A stretch of DNA of 64,000 nt from Caldilineaceae bacterium (GTDB lineage Bacteria > Chloroflexota > Anaerolineae > Caldilineales > Caldilineaceae): positions 186,001 through 250,000 of the forward strand of contig JACKBC010000001.1 of NCBI GenBank assembly GCA_020634755.1, in the 5' to 3' direction. How positions within the stretch are numbered: the first letter of the stretch is position 1; every line of letters starts with the position of its first letter. The notes under the pieces are model-generated. The model did no database searches. It saw nothing but the letters and a program-made list of their open reading frames with translations, and was not told the origin of the DNA. Of the stretch, positions 14,499 through 23,356 are shown piece after piece. A program made the translations under genes and the position numbers.

Positions 14499-16292
14499 CT
14501 ATTGTTTATATTCAACCCGATAGACGACGCCCGTGGCATAATCTCCCACCACCAGATTTCCGTCATTGTCCGCGATCATGGGCAGCGGACGTTCCAGGCC
14601 GGCCATAAAGACCGATGGCTCGCCGCGGAAAGTGAGGCCGGTTTCTGTTTCAATCGGCGTCAGCATAATGCGGTCCACGGTGTGCCCCACAATTTCCTCG
14701 CTAAAAACTTGGCCAAAGAGACCCACATAGAGCGTCTGATAGGCCGCCGGCCAAGCCGGATTGCTGACGTAGGCCAGACCGCTGGCGCTGGCGTGGGCCG
14801 TCACATCGTAAAGCGCGCCGCTGTATGGCCAACCGTCAATTTCGGTGGGCGCGGTATCAGCAGGCAAGTCAAACGTGGCGCCAAAGTGAGTGGGGAAGCC
14901 ATAGTGATGATGCCAACGAATATGGTTGACTTCGTCGGGTGCGTCATTAAAATCGGGGCCATTCTCGCTAGCAAAGAGCTGCCATGTGGCTTCACCATTT
15001 ACCGGCGCCGCCCCCCAAACCAGTGCGTATGGATTGCGGTTGCCCTTGCTCACTATCTCTAACGCATCCTGGCCCTGCCCATCGCGTGGAAAGCGCAGAA
15101 TCGACGCGTTATAGGGGCCACCCACTTCCAAATCCTCCGTGGACCCTAGACCAAAATAGATCCAGTGCGCGCCCCTTTCACCGGTAAAAGGATCGGGGTC
15201 GGGATTCCACACCAATGTATTATTCTGATGCCGGCCCCAGGGCAAGCCATCGATGCGCACGTCATAGCTATCCGCCACACCGTTCTGGTCACCGTCAAAT
15301 GTGTGCACCAATTGGCCACGTCCACCCAGCCAAACGGCGCCGTCGGCGGCATCGTAAAGCAGCCCCACCACTTCCGGCAATCCGGTGGCGTAGAGATGAC
15401 GCTCGTCGTACACGCCATCACCATCGCCATCAGAATACCACCAAATACGCCCGGTTTGCAGGCTGACCAGCATGTCGTGGTCAGGCGTAAATTGGATTTG
15501 CGTAATGGCGCTCAAGCCATCGGCAATGGGCGTTGCTGCAAAGCCGGTGTCCAGCTGCAACGCCTGCGCTAATGCCAGCGACGAATCGCCAATGGTCACC
15601 GGCTCGCGCCAAACTGACGCAAAACGCACGCTATCAATCTCCAGCTCACCCGCCATATCGGCCCATTCCAGGACGACCTGCACCTCAACAATGTTGGCAA
15701 AATCGGGCCGATTGCCTTCATCATCGACAATTTCGGCCAGCGGCACATGAACATCGCTCCACTCATCGCGCAGGCCAAAAGCATTGAGCCGCACCGCCAT
15801 GCGATCCCCGTCACGTTCCACCAAATAGAGATTCGGCATTAGGTTGCCCGTGCGCCGCATATGCAGATAGAGCGTCTCGGTTCCGGTGAGGGGAGTAAAA
15901 TCCGTGGTCAGCTGCTCACCAAATGCCAAGCTCCAGCGCGCATAGCTGGATGCGCCTACTTCCGCCGCCAGCAGCGGCTGAGTGGCTTCATGCTCGCACG
16001 TGAATTGCACATCCGCTGAATGATCACAACGGGCCGTCAAATCTGCCCTGCCCAGCAGTTCAACGTCGGCCAGATGGTCCAACAGGGACGAAGCGCCGTT
16101 GGCAATATGATCGGTTGTGGCAGTGGACGGCGGCGGTGTCCCTGCCCCAGCGTTGCTGGAGCGCCCACACCCCGCGCATAGGACTATAAAGCTACAGAGC
16201 AGAAGCAGGCGGCACAATCTGTATGGGTCACAATAAAATCTGCATGGGTTACAATAAATAGTATGGGTATTCACAATGGTATCTTCTATCAA
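14499..16292 (-). CDS. Secreted lipoprotein with sugar-dehydrogenase-like beta-propeller
   Basis: About 597 residues from the first in-frame ATG. A hydrophobic stretch ending in VLCAGC gives a lipobox with Cys42, so the mature protein should be anchored to the outer face of the membrane. Residues about 70-210 form a beta-sandwich-like region with no firm family; from about 230 the sequence resembles PQQ-type glucose/sorbosone dehydrogenases (QIQFTPDHDMLVSLQTGRI, NPYALVWG, HHHYGFPTHFG). Whether it binds PQQ is unknown. The N-terminal start is uncertain: the region before the signal peptide contains a duplicated ATGGGTYACAATAAA, and a later start near the hydrophobic core is possible. Compare the related secreted dehydrogenase at 56.4 kb. 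Confidence 0.8.
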   Translation of the reverse strand: MIEDTIVNTHTIYCNPCRFYCDPYRLCRLLLLCSFIVLCAGCGRSSNAGAGTPPPSTATTDHIANGASSLLDHLADVELLGRADLTARCDHSADVQFTCEHEATQPLLAAEVGASSYARWSLAFGEQLTTDFTPLTGTETLYLHMRRTGNLMPNLYLVERDGDRMAVRLNAFGLRDEWSDVHVPLAEIVDDEGNRPDFANIVEVQVVLEWADMAGELEIDSVRFASVWREPVTIGDSSLALAQALQLDTGFAATPIADGLSAITQIQFTPDHDMLVSLQTGRIWWYSDGDGDGVYDERHLYATGLPEVVGLLYDAADGAVWLGGRGQLVHTFDGDQNGVADSYDVRIDGLPWGRHQNNTLVWNPDPDPFTGERGAHWIYFGLGSTEDLEVGGPYNASILRFPRDGQGQDALEIVSKGNRNPYALVWGAAPVNGEATWQLFASENGPDFNDAPDEVNHIRWHHHYGFPTHFGATFDLPADTAPTEIDGWPYSGALYDVTAHASASGLAYVSNPAWPAAYQTLYVGLFGQVFSEEIVGHTVDRIMLTPIETETGLTFRGEPSVFMAGLERPLPMIADNDGNLVVGDYATGVVYRVEYKQ

Positions 16293-16397
16293 AAAGAATG
16301 GGCCAGGTATGAAAATAGATGCAATCTACACAGCGCAGAGAAATGCAAGCAGAAACAGTATGGCTGCCCACGCAATTTTTTACGGGGGCGCATGTTA

Positions 16398-16528
16398 GAA
16401 GCTGTCTGAAAAGTCACAATTGGGTCCAAAAATATGCCGGGAAAGGGCCCATTGCGCATGATGTGACCAGGATTTCGTGGCCCTTTCCCGGCATGTGACA
16501 CACCTCTACCACCTTTTCAGACAGCTTT
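16398..16528 (+). repeat. 131-bp inverted-repeat element, copy 3 (MITE-like)
   Basis: Near-consensus copy with GAAGCTGTCTGAAAAGT at the left, AGACAGCTTT at the right and inner arms GCCGGGAAAGGGCC / GGCCCTTTCCCGGC. TTA flanks it on both sides (16395-16397, 16529-16531). It lies about 105 bases upstream of the lipoprotein start and only 14 bases before hairpin copy 4. Confidence 0.9.
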
Positions 16529-16542
16529 TTAGCCCTCTGTAT

Positions 16543-16626
16543 CAGTACATCGCAACGGTGTTGGCGCAATAGGCGTTGGTCAGGTTTATTGAATCCGCCG
16601 CTATCTCTGGCAATTGCGATCTACTG
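16543..16626 (+). repeat. 84-nt dispersed hairpin element, copy 4
   Basis: 84 bases from CAGTACATCGCAACGG to TTGCGATCTACTG. The outer arms are intact; the central stem is more diverged than in copies 3 or 12. It is about 700 bases upstream of the nearest plus-strand gene. Confidence 0.85.
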
Positions 16627-17332
16627 CGTATTGAGTCGCCATTGTATCATGCAGATAGTAAGCTTAGAAATCATCCCTCCGATTTATCATGGCTTCGGCA
16701 GCAGCGACGGATGGACAGAGCGCAAAGTTTGCTGACCAGTCTCCATTGCCCGTAAGTCCCTATAAAAAGGGGCATGTACGCATGCAGAAAAGGCGATGAA
16801 AATACCGCCATGCATCTTAACATTAATATTCCGTTAGGTATCTATCGACTTAACTTTCTCTTAAAACATGGCCAGAATAGGTCTCGTTTTCCACGAAATA
16901 GTTTCACTTTGTTAGCTCCGAGTATGAATTCCGTCGAGTTTTAGTGTAGCGATTCTCTGAAATTGGATTTATTATTAACAATATCATAAGCGGGGTTTCG
17001 TACTGCCCACGAAAACTTTCTATGTCCCAAGCTTACACATGATTCATGCGGTTATAAACAGCAGAACCTTACATTTTTGTATACTCTTTGGCACAGAAGT
17101 CAATGTGATGCCACTTGTTAAGTTAGACACTCTACATGGAGAAGAGCCGCCAGATTTTGCGAAATCAGCCAGTTCTTCCACAAAAAGGGGTTTGCTCTAG
17201 CAAGTGGTCTATCGGTTTATTTCTGGCCGAGTATAGCAGCAACAATTGTATTACATTAAAAAGCTGGGCGTGAGCGCAATGATTTATCTAATGATTCATT
17301 GCCAACTCGTTCAAAAAGTCTAGGAGAAAAGG
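16627..17332. other. AT-rich gap with no recognisable gene
   Basis: About 700 bases, clearly richer in A and T than the surroundings. No reading frame of convincing length or composition on either strand, no tRNA-like fold and no copy of the small repeats. An inverted pair CCACTTG / CAAGTGG at about 17112 and 17200 is the only symmetry I see. The last 60 bases must contain the promoter of the FHA regulator; AGGAG lies just before its start. Confidence 0.5.
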
Positions 17333-18049
17333 ATGGCTATTGAATTTGATCAGCAGATATTCAACCCTCTTGAAGTTGTGGAAGAGAATGATGAAGAACC
17401 TCCCCTAATGCAGCGCGATACCGCTATGCTGGTATTGCATCAAGGACTACAATCTCCCCGTAAATGGCCCCTCAGCCGGAACCGCCCCATTGTGATTGGG
17501 CGCAGCGATACATGCGATGTGGTTTTGGCCGACCGACAAGTAAGCCGATTTCATGCTCGCATTAGCTGGGATGGTCAGCAGTATGTGATAGAAGATTTGG
17601 GCAGTAAGAATGGTACGCACGTCAATGGCGAGAGTCCACAGGGCGCCATTCCGCTGACGGACGGTGATGAATTTCAAATCGGCATTCGCTTTAAGCTGGC
17701 CTTTGTCGATGATGGCGCTACGGCGCCGCTGGCTCTGGAAACAGAGAAGGGGCTCAGCCTAGACAAAGGCAGCCGTACCCTTCACATTGGCAAAAAAGTA
17801 GTAAGTCCTCCACTCAGTCTCCCCCAATATCTACTCCTGGAACTGCTATGGGATGCCGATGGCCGCATTGTCACTCGCGATGAAATTGTCAATGTGGTCT
17901 GGTCCGCCGATAACTTTGAAGGCATCAGCGAGCAGGCCATTGACGCATTGGTGCGCCGCTTGCGCGAACGCATTGCTGAAATCGATGCCAAGACCGACTA
18001 TATTATCACCGTTCGTGGACATGGGTTCCGCCTGATCAATTGCACATAG
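17333..18049 (+). CDS. FHA domain fused to an OmpR/PhoB-type winged-helix DNA-binding domain
   Basis: A 238-residue cytoplasmic protein. Residues about 45-118 are an FHA domain with the full phosphothreonine-binding set: IVIGRSDTCDVVL, VSRFHARI and GSKNGTHVNG. Residues about 150-236 form a winged helix-turn-helix of the response-regulator type (LLELLWDADGRIVTRDEIV, RRLRERIAEIDAKTDYIITV, GHGFRL). There is no receiver domain. The layout suggests a transcription factor governed by Ser/Thr phosphorylation, recognising a phosphothreonine partner through FHA, instead of by a histidine kinase. No Ser/Thr kinase is encoded nearby. ATG at 17333 with AGGAGAAAAGG before it. Confidence 0.92.
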   Translation: MAIEFDQQIFNPLEVVEENDEEPPLMQRDTAMLVLHQGLQSPRKWPLSRNRPIVIGRSDTCDVVLADRQVSRFHARISWDGQQYVIEDLGSKNGTHVNGESPQGAIPLTDGDEFQIGIRFKLAFVDDGATAPLALETEKGLSLDKGSRTLHIGKKVVSPPLSLPQYLLLELLWDADGRIVTRDEIVNVVWSADNFEGISEQAIDALVRRLRERIAEIDAKTDYIITVRGHGFRLINCT

Positions 18050-18449
18050 AATTTGCATTCGATATATCCCGGAAACCAAATTTGCGGTCAGACATTTAAC
18101 TGATTTGTGCCGTCGGCTTTTAGCCTACATTGCTGCATCACGACACTCCCCCAGGCTCAAACGGATAAGCCATCCCTAGTTCATACAATGGCGTATCGAT
18201 TAGAACTTATCCCTTTTTATCTCCAACATTTCAGGGAATTATTGGCGGATTCATCATCGAAGAGAAATTATAGCCCATCTGAAGTATCGATAGGACCGCC
18301 CACTTCTGCACCCAATACTAAAATTTTAAGCCTGAAATGCGTATCAGCATTAGACGCGCCCCCACCCGAACAATGGCGCTCGCGTGGAGGCGCGTTTTTC
18401 ATTGGCAACAGTTCCCATATCCGCGGCATCTGCTATACTATAGCAATAT
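18050..18449. other. Gap with no recognisable gene
   Basis: Frames in this stretch are short and have no recognisable family. A possible stem with GCGC arms lies near 18367-18392, followed by a short T run (GCGTTTTTC), and could be a terminator for the FHA regulator. The gap ends at hairpin copy 5. Confidence 0.4.
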
Positions 18450-18533
18450 CAGTACACCGCAACGATGTTTGCGGTCCAGGCGTCGGTCTCGATTGGTGAA
18501 TCCGACGCTATGGTTTGCCAGTGCGATCTACTG
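18450..18533 (+). repeat. 84-nt dispersed hairpin element, copy 5
   Basis: 84 bases from CAGTACACCGCAACGATG to GTGCGATCTACTG. The central stem is GCGTCGG / CCGACGC, and the loop stem GATT / AATC is intact. It lies 343 bases upstream of the SDR gene. Confidence 0.9.
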
Positions 18534-18748
18534 CCTATTTTCAACCAGGATTCTATTGAGATTCTGTTGAATTTCATATTTGCTGGGGTACTGAAGGTCA
18601 ACAAATTAAATCGGTAATACGTCGGCACTGGTTGAAACCGGCCCGTGTCAGCCAACGTACGCTAAAGCGCACTCCTTTTATAGCCTGCTTTAGCGAGCTT
18701 TCTCTAGCAGACACAGGCTTTTGCAGATTTACAAATTAACACCAGCAT

Positions 18749-18781
18749 AGAAGTTCGACTTCTCGGAGAAGTCGAACTTCT
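18749..18781. repeat. Palindrome AGAAGTTCGACTTCT, copy 1
   Basis: Arms of 15 bp (18749-18763 and 18767-18781) around the loop CGG. The same arms occur around a different loop at 51534-51566. A separate hairpin GCTAAAGC / GCTTTAGC lies 55 bases upstream (18661-18694). All are in the promoter-side gap of the SDR gene. Confidence 0.85.
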
Positions 18782-18875
18782 GGAATACCAGCACTATTTT
18801 ATTAATTCACAATACCCTGTGGTGATAATTACCGCACTATTTACGCAACATGCAATCAAGAGGAGAAGAAGCCCT

Positions 18876-19649
18876 ATGCGTCTGCAAGACAAGGTCGCGC
18901 TCATTACGGGCGCCAGCAGCGGCATCGGTCGCGAAACCGCATTGCTTTTTGCCCAGGAAGGGGCCAGCATCACCGTGGTGGATATTAACGATGAAGGCGG
19001 TCAAGAGACCGTGCGTATGGTCGAACAATTGGGCGGTCGCGCCCTCTATGTGCGGGCCGATGTGGCCAAAGCGGCCGATTGCCAACAGATGGTGGCGCAG
19101 ACCGAAAGCACTTTTGGCAAACTCAATGTGCTTTTCAACAATGCGGGGATTATGCACAGCCGCGACGACAACGCCATGACCACCGAAGAAGAGATTTGGG
19201 ACCTGACCATCAATATCAACCTCAAAGGGGTCTTTCTGGGCTGCAAATATGGCATTCCCGCCCTGCAACGCGCCGGCGGCGGCTCTATTATTAACACGGC
19301 CTCGTTTGTAGCGCTGCTGGGCGCGGCCACGCCGCAAATTGCCTACACGGCCAGCAAGGGCGGCGTCCTCTCTATGACGCGCGAACTAGCCGTAATCCAC
19401 GCCCGCGAAAATATCCGCGTCAACGCGCTCTGCCCCGGCCCGCTGCGCACCGAGATGCTCATGAGCTTTCTCAACACAGAGGAAAAGCGCCAGCGCCGCC
19501 TGGTCCATATCCCCATGGGGCGCTTTGGCGAAGCCAAGGAAATGGCCAAGGCCGCGCTTTGGCTCGCTTCCGATGAATCATCCTTCATGACCGGCGCCGA
19601 ATTTGTAGTGGATGGCGGCATTACAGCGGCCTACGTCACGCCGGAATAG
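18876..19649 (+). CDS. Short-chain dehydrogenase/reductase (SDR)
   Basis: A 257-residue classical SDR: TGASSGIG near residue 12, the acidic VVDIND after the second strand (NAD preference), NNAG, the serine in INTASFVA, and YTASK as the catalytic YxxxK. The tail MTGAEFVVDGGI is typical. The substrate is unknown. The ATG at 18876 is preferred because AGAGGAGAAG lies upstream; the frame is open further upstream without a better start. The gene is alone on its strand and is separated from convergent hppA by a very strong terminator. Confidence 0.92.
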   Translation: MRLQDKVALITGASSGIGRETALLFAQEGASITVVDINDEGGQETVRMVEQLGGRALYVRADVAKAADCQQMVAQTESTFGKLNVLFNNAGIMHSRDDNAMTTEEEIWDLTININLKGVFLGCKYGIPALQRAGGGSIINTASFVALLGAATPQIAYTASKGGVLSMTRELAVIHARENIRVNALCPGPLRTEMLMSFLNTEEKRQRRLVHIPMGRFGEAKEMAKAALWLASDESSFMTGAEFVVDGGITAAYVTPE

Positions 19650-19734
19650 ATTATCTGCCAAATCGTAACCGAAGCTTGTTGAAGGCAGGCTTGGACAAGC
19701 TCCGGCCCCAGGTATTAAATAGTTACCCCAATCT

Positions 19735-19778
19735 AAAAAATAAGGGCGGCTGAACGAGTTCAGCCGCCCTTATTTTTT
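19735..19778. terminator. Bidirectional terminator between SDR and hppA
   Basis: Arms of 21 bases, AAAAAATAAGGGCGGCTGAA(C) and its complement, around a 2-base loop GA. A tract on one side and T tract on the other make it a good intrinsic terminator for both convergent genes. Confidence 0.92.
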
Positions 19779-19793
19779 ATGTGCTGCGTATTA

Positions 19794-21839
19794 TTATAGG
19801 CCCAAAATGCCGCTGCCAAAGGCGCTGGCAAAGACCAAGCTCACAATACTCATCAGCTTGATCAAAATATTCAGCGATGGCCCGCTTGTGTCCTTGAATG
19901 GGTCACCCACCGTATCGCCCACCACGGCGGCTTTGTGGGCGTCGGAGCCCTTGCCACCCATCTGGCCCGTTTCGATCCACTTTTTGGCATTGTCCCAGGC
20001 GCCGCCCGCATTGGCCATCATCACGGCCAGCATAAAGCCCGATGCAATGGCGCCAATCAACAGACCGGCCAACGCTTCTGCACCCAGGATAAAGCCCACC
20101 AACAGCGGCACAATCACCGCCAGCGCGCCGGGGATGATCATCTCGCGCAGCGCGCTTTGCGTGCTGATGCCTACGCAGGTCTTGTAGTCGGGCTGGCCCG
20201 TGCCTTCCATTAGCCCCGGAATTTCGCGGAATTGACGACGCACTTCCAACACAATCTCATAGGCAGCTTTGCCCACCGCCGTCATCGTCAAGGCCGCAAA
20301 GAGATAGGGCAACATGGCGCCGATCAAAATGCCGGGCACCATGGAGGGATCCAGCAGGTTCAAGGTGAATTCGGGATTGTTGGCCTGGGCCACACCCACA
20401 TACGCCGCCATGAGCGCCAGCGCCGTTAGTACGGCGGAGCCAATGGCAAACCCCTTACCGGTGGCCGCGGTTGTGTTGCCCAAGCTGTCCAGCGCGTCCG
20501 TGCGATCGCGCACCTCGTCGGGCAAGTCGCTCATCTCGGCAATCCCACCGGCATTGTCGGCCACGGGGCCATAGGCATCGGTGGCCAGCGTAACGCCCAG
20601 CGTGCTCAACATACCCACACCGGCCAGCGCCACGGCGTAAAGCCCCGAAGTCATATTGCCGCCACCAGCCGTCATGCCAATCCAAATGCTGAGCAGCGTA
20701 GCCACCGCCACAATTAACACAGGGGCCACTGTACTGAGCATACCCACGGCCAGCCCCTGAATAATCAGCGTGGCGTCGCCCGTTTCAGACGCTTTGGCAA
20801 TACTTTGCGTGGGCGCTTCGGTATACGATGTATAATACTCGGTAAAATAGGCAATTGCATTGCCCGCAACCAGACCCACCAAAATCACAAACCAGAAGCG
20901 GAAGCTCAAGCCCGACATGGGCACCACAATAGCCGTAAGCAGCAGTACCAGCCCAGATGCACCCCAAACGGCTTTGCGCAGCGTGGCCAGCAGCTCTTCC
21001 TGACCGGCATTTTCTTCGGTCTTCACCAGGAAGGTCCCCACCAGCGCCGAAATAATACCCACACCGGCCACCAAGAAAGGCAAGCCAATATAGGCCAGCG
21101 AATCGGTGGCAATGGTAGCCCCCAGCGCAGCGGCCGCAATAATCGAGCCGCTGTAGCTTTCAAACAGGTCCGCGCCCATGCCAGCCACATCGCCAACGTT
21201 ATCACCCACGTTGTCGGCAATCACGGCAGGGTTGCGCGGGTCATCTTCAGGAATGCCCTGTTCCACCTTGCCCACCAGGTCGGCGCCCACATCAGCCGCC
21301 TTGGTATAGATACCGCCCCCCACGCGGGCAAAAAGCGCAATGCTGCTGGCGCCAAACCCAAAGCCGGTAATATAATCAATATTGCCGCCAAAAATCATAT
21401 AGAGAACGGTAATACCCAGAATGCTAAAAGCCACCACAGACATGCCCATAATAGTGCCGCTGCCAAAGGCCACGCGCAGGCCATCATTCAGGCTGCGGCT
21501 GGCGGCGGCGGCGGTGCGCACGTTAGAGCGCACGGCAATATACATGCCCAGATAGCCAGCGGCCGCCGACGCAACGGCGCCCAGAATAAAACAGACCGCG
21601 GTCTGCCAAGCGAGAAACGCGGCAATGACAATGGCGACCACGACGACAAAACCGGCCAGATACGTATATTCGCGATTGAGAAACGCAGACGCGCCTTCCT
21701 GAATGGCCGCAGCGATCTCCTGCATCTTTTCATTCCCCGTATCTTCTTCCAATACGTTGCGAATCTGCCAGAGCACAAAACCGATTGCCATCAGGCCAAA
21801 TAAAAATGCAAAAACAACGGATGCTGTTCCTTGTAACAA
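19794..21839 (-). CDS. hppA: Membrane-bound ion-pumping pyrophosphatase, K+-dependent type
   Basis: A 681-residue protein with about 16 membrane helices. The catalytic core DVGADLVGKVE is followed by EDDPRNPAVIADNVGDNVGD (shortened quote), and the segment GNTTAATGKGFAIGSA carries alanine where K+-independent enzymes carry lysine. This places it in the K+-dependent subclass, whose members pump H+, Na+ or both at the cost of pyrophosphate. I cannot decide the ion from sequence by eye. It would recover energy from pyrophosphate made in biosynthesis. The start at 21839 has AGGAGGATTC upstream. It is divergent from the cysteine desulfurase gene. Confidence 0.95.
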   Translation of the reverse strand: MLQGTASVVFAFLFGLMAIGFVLWQIRNVLEEDTGNEKMQEIAAAIQEGASAFLNREYTYLAGFVVVVAIVIAAFLAWQTAVCFILGAVASAAAGYLGMYIAVRSNVRTAAAASRSLNDGLRVAFGSGTIMGMSVVAFSILGITVLYMIFGGNIDYITGFGFGASSIALFARVGGGIYTKAADVGADLVGKVEQGIPEDDPRNPAVIADNVGDNVGDVAGMGADLFESYSGSIIAAAALGATIATDSLAYIGLPFLVAGVGIISALVGTFLVKTEENAGQEELLATLRKAVWGASGLVLLLTAIVVPMSGLSFRFWFVILVGLVAGNAIAYFTEYYTSYTEAPTQSIAKASETGDATLIIQGLAVGMLSTVAPVLIVAVATLLSIWIGMTAGGGNMTSGLYAVALAGVGMLSTLGVTLATDAYGPVADNAGGIAEMSDLPDEVRDRTDALDSLGNTTAATGKGFAIGSAVLTALALMAAYVGVAQANNPEFTLNLLDPSMVPGILIGAMLPYLFAALTMTAVGKAAYEIVLEVRRQFREIPGLMEGTGQPDYKTCVGISTQSALREMIIPGALAVIVPLLVGFILGAEALAGLLIGAIASGFMLAVMMANAGGAWDNAKKWIETGQMGGKGSDAHKAAVVGDTVGDPFKDTSGPSLNILIKLMSIVSLVFASAFGSGILGL

Positions 21840-21973
21840 GAGAATCCTCCTTAATAAACCAAATTGATGATTAACCTGGCTATTTTAGTTTGACATGGAA
21901 ACTTAAGTCAAATTTATTGAAAGTCATCGAGTGATTCCTTGACCGGCCTATCGCAGGATGTTACAATTTCGCC

Positions 21974-23230
21974 ATGAAGCCGTTTATTTACGTGGATCAC
22001 GCCGCCACCACTCCAGTGCGCCCAGAAGTATTGGAAGCCATGCTGCCCTATTTCAGCGCGCAGTACGGCAATCCATCCAGCACGCACAGTGCCGGGCGCA
22101 AAGCCAGCGTGGCGCTGACCAAGGCCCGGCGCACGGTGGCCGCGCTGCTGGGCGCCGCCGACCGCGAAATCATCTTTACAAGCGGCGGCACAGAAGGGGC
22201 CAACGCGGCCATCCGCGGCATTGCGCTGGCCCGGCGGCGGCAAACTGGCGCCAACCGCATTATTACCTCGGCTGTCGAGCATCATGCCGTGCTCCACACC
22301 GTGCAAGACCTGGCCACAAACTATGGCTTCAGCGCCACCATTTTGCCCGTCGATGCAGATGGACTGGTGCAGGCCGCAGAGGTTGAACGCGCCATTTATG
22401 CAGATGGCGACAGCAGCGCGCCCCCATCGTCCGGGGGTCCAGAACCAACCGGAAACCCAGCATTAGCAGGGAACCCAGCGTTAATAGGGAACCCAGAATT
22501 AGCAGGGAACAATGTGGCGCTGGTCACCGTCATGTATGCCAATAACGAAGTGGGGACCATTCAGCCCGTGGCCCAGATTGGCGCGCTTTGTCGCCGGCTC
22601 GGCGTTCCGTTTCATACGGATGCCGTCCAGGCCGCGGCCACCCTTCCGCTGGATGTGGACACGCTGCCGGTGGATGCGCTGACCATAAGCGGCCACAAGA
22701 TCTATGGTCCCAAAGGCGTGGGCATTTTATATGTGCGCAGCGGCGTCCCCTTTTTGCCCACCCAGACCGGCGGTGCGCAGGAGGATAATCGACGCGCTGG
22801 CACCGAAAACGTGCCGCTCATTGTGGGCGCAACTAAGGCGCTAGAGCTCATTACGCAGGAGCGCGACGCAGAGCGCCCCCGCTTGCGCGCCCTGCGCGAC
22901 CGGCTGATCGGCGCCGTTTTAGCAGAGTTGGCCACCGCCCGTCTTACAGGCAGCCACACGCAGCGGCTCGATTCGCTGGCCAGCTTTGTGATCAACGGCG
23001 TAGATGCCGAGGCGCTACTTATCCGGCTGGACCTGGCCGGCATCGGCGCCAGCAGCGGCAGCGCTTGTACCAGCGGCGCCCTGCGTCCCAGCCACGTATT
23101 GGAAGCCATGGGCATTCCCTCTGGCCGCGCGGCGGCGCAGCTGCGCTTGAGCTTGGGACGCAGCAATACGCCAGAGCAGGTCGATTATGTGGTGGAGCAG
23201 TTGGTGCAGGGTTGCAGGGTTGCAGGGTAG
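21974..23230 (+). CDS. Cysteine desulfurase (IscS/NifS family) with a repeat insert
   Basis: A 418-residue PLP enzyme that takes sulfur from cysteine and hands it on as a persulfide. The PLP lysine is in SGHKIYGPKG (about 240) and the active cysteine in SSGSACTSGALRPSHVL (about 364). Next to mnmA, its likely job is to feed sulfur for tRNA 2-thiouridine, though it may also serve Fe-S assembly. Two oddities: residues about 150-178 hold an extra loop built of GNPALA-like repeats from an 18-bp DNA repeat, and the last residues (QGCRVAG) come from a tandem GTTGCAGGG array that runs on into the gap before mnmA. ATG at 21974; no strong ribosome binding site. Confidence 0.93.
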   Translation: MKPFIYVDHAATTPVRPEVLEAMLPYFSAQYGNPSSTHSAGRKASVALTKARRTVAALLGAADREIIFTSGGTEGANAAIRGIALARRRQTGANRIITSAVEHHAVLHTVQDLATNYGFSATILPVDADGLVQAAEVERAIYADGDSSAPPSSGGPEPTGNPALAGNPALIGNPELAGNNVALVTVMYANNEVGTIQPVAQIGALCRRLGVPFHTDAVQAAATLPLDVDTLPVDALTISGHKIYGPKGVGILYVRSGVPFLPTQTGGAQEDNRRAGTENVPLIVGATKALELITQERDAERPRLRALRDRLIGAVLAELATARLTGSHTQRLDSLASFVINGVDAEALLIRLDLAGIGASSGSACTSGALRPSHVLEAMGIPSGRAAAQLRLSLGRSNTPEQVDYVVEQLVQGCRVAG

Positions 23231-23312
23231 TAGAGTTGCAGGGTTGCAAGGTTGCAGGGTTGCAGGGTTGCAGGGTTGCAGAGTTGCAAGGTTACAGAGT
23301 TGCAGGGTTGTG
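23211..23312 (+). repeat. 9-bp tandem repeat between cysteine desulfurase and mnmA
   Basis: About eleven imperfect units of GTTGCAGGG, starting inside the last codons of the desulfurase gene, containing its stop codon and filling most of the 126-base gap. Since nine is a multiple of three, gain or loss of units before the stop would lengthen or shorten the protein without a frameshift. Confidence 0.93.
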
Positions 23313-23356
23313 CAGGGGCAGGTTTTCTGCCGCTTTGCCAAAAGGATTAAACGCAT

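Noticed and set aside
18107..18499. A 130-codon frame downstream of the FHA regulator
   Set aside because: It runs into hairpin copy 5, has low-complexity content and shows no recognisable motif.
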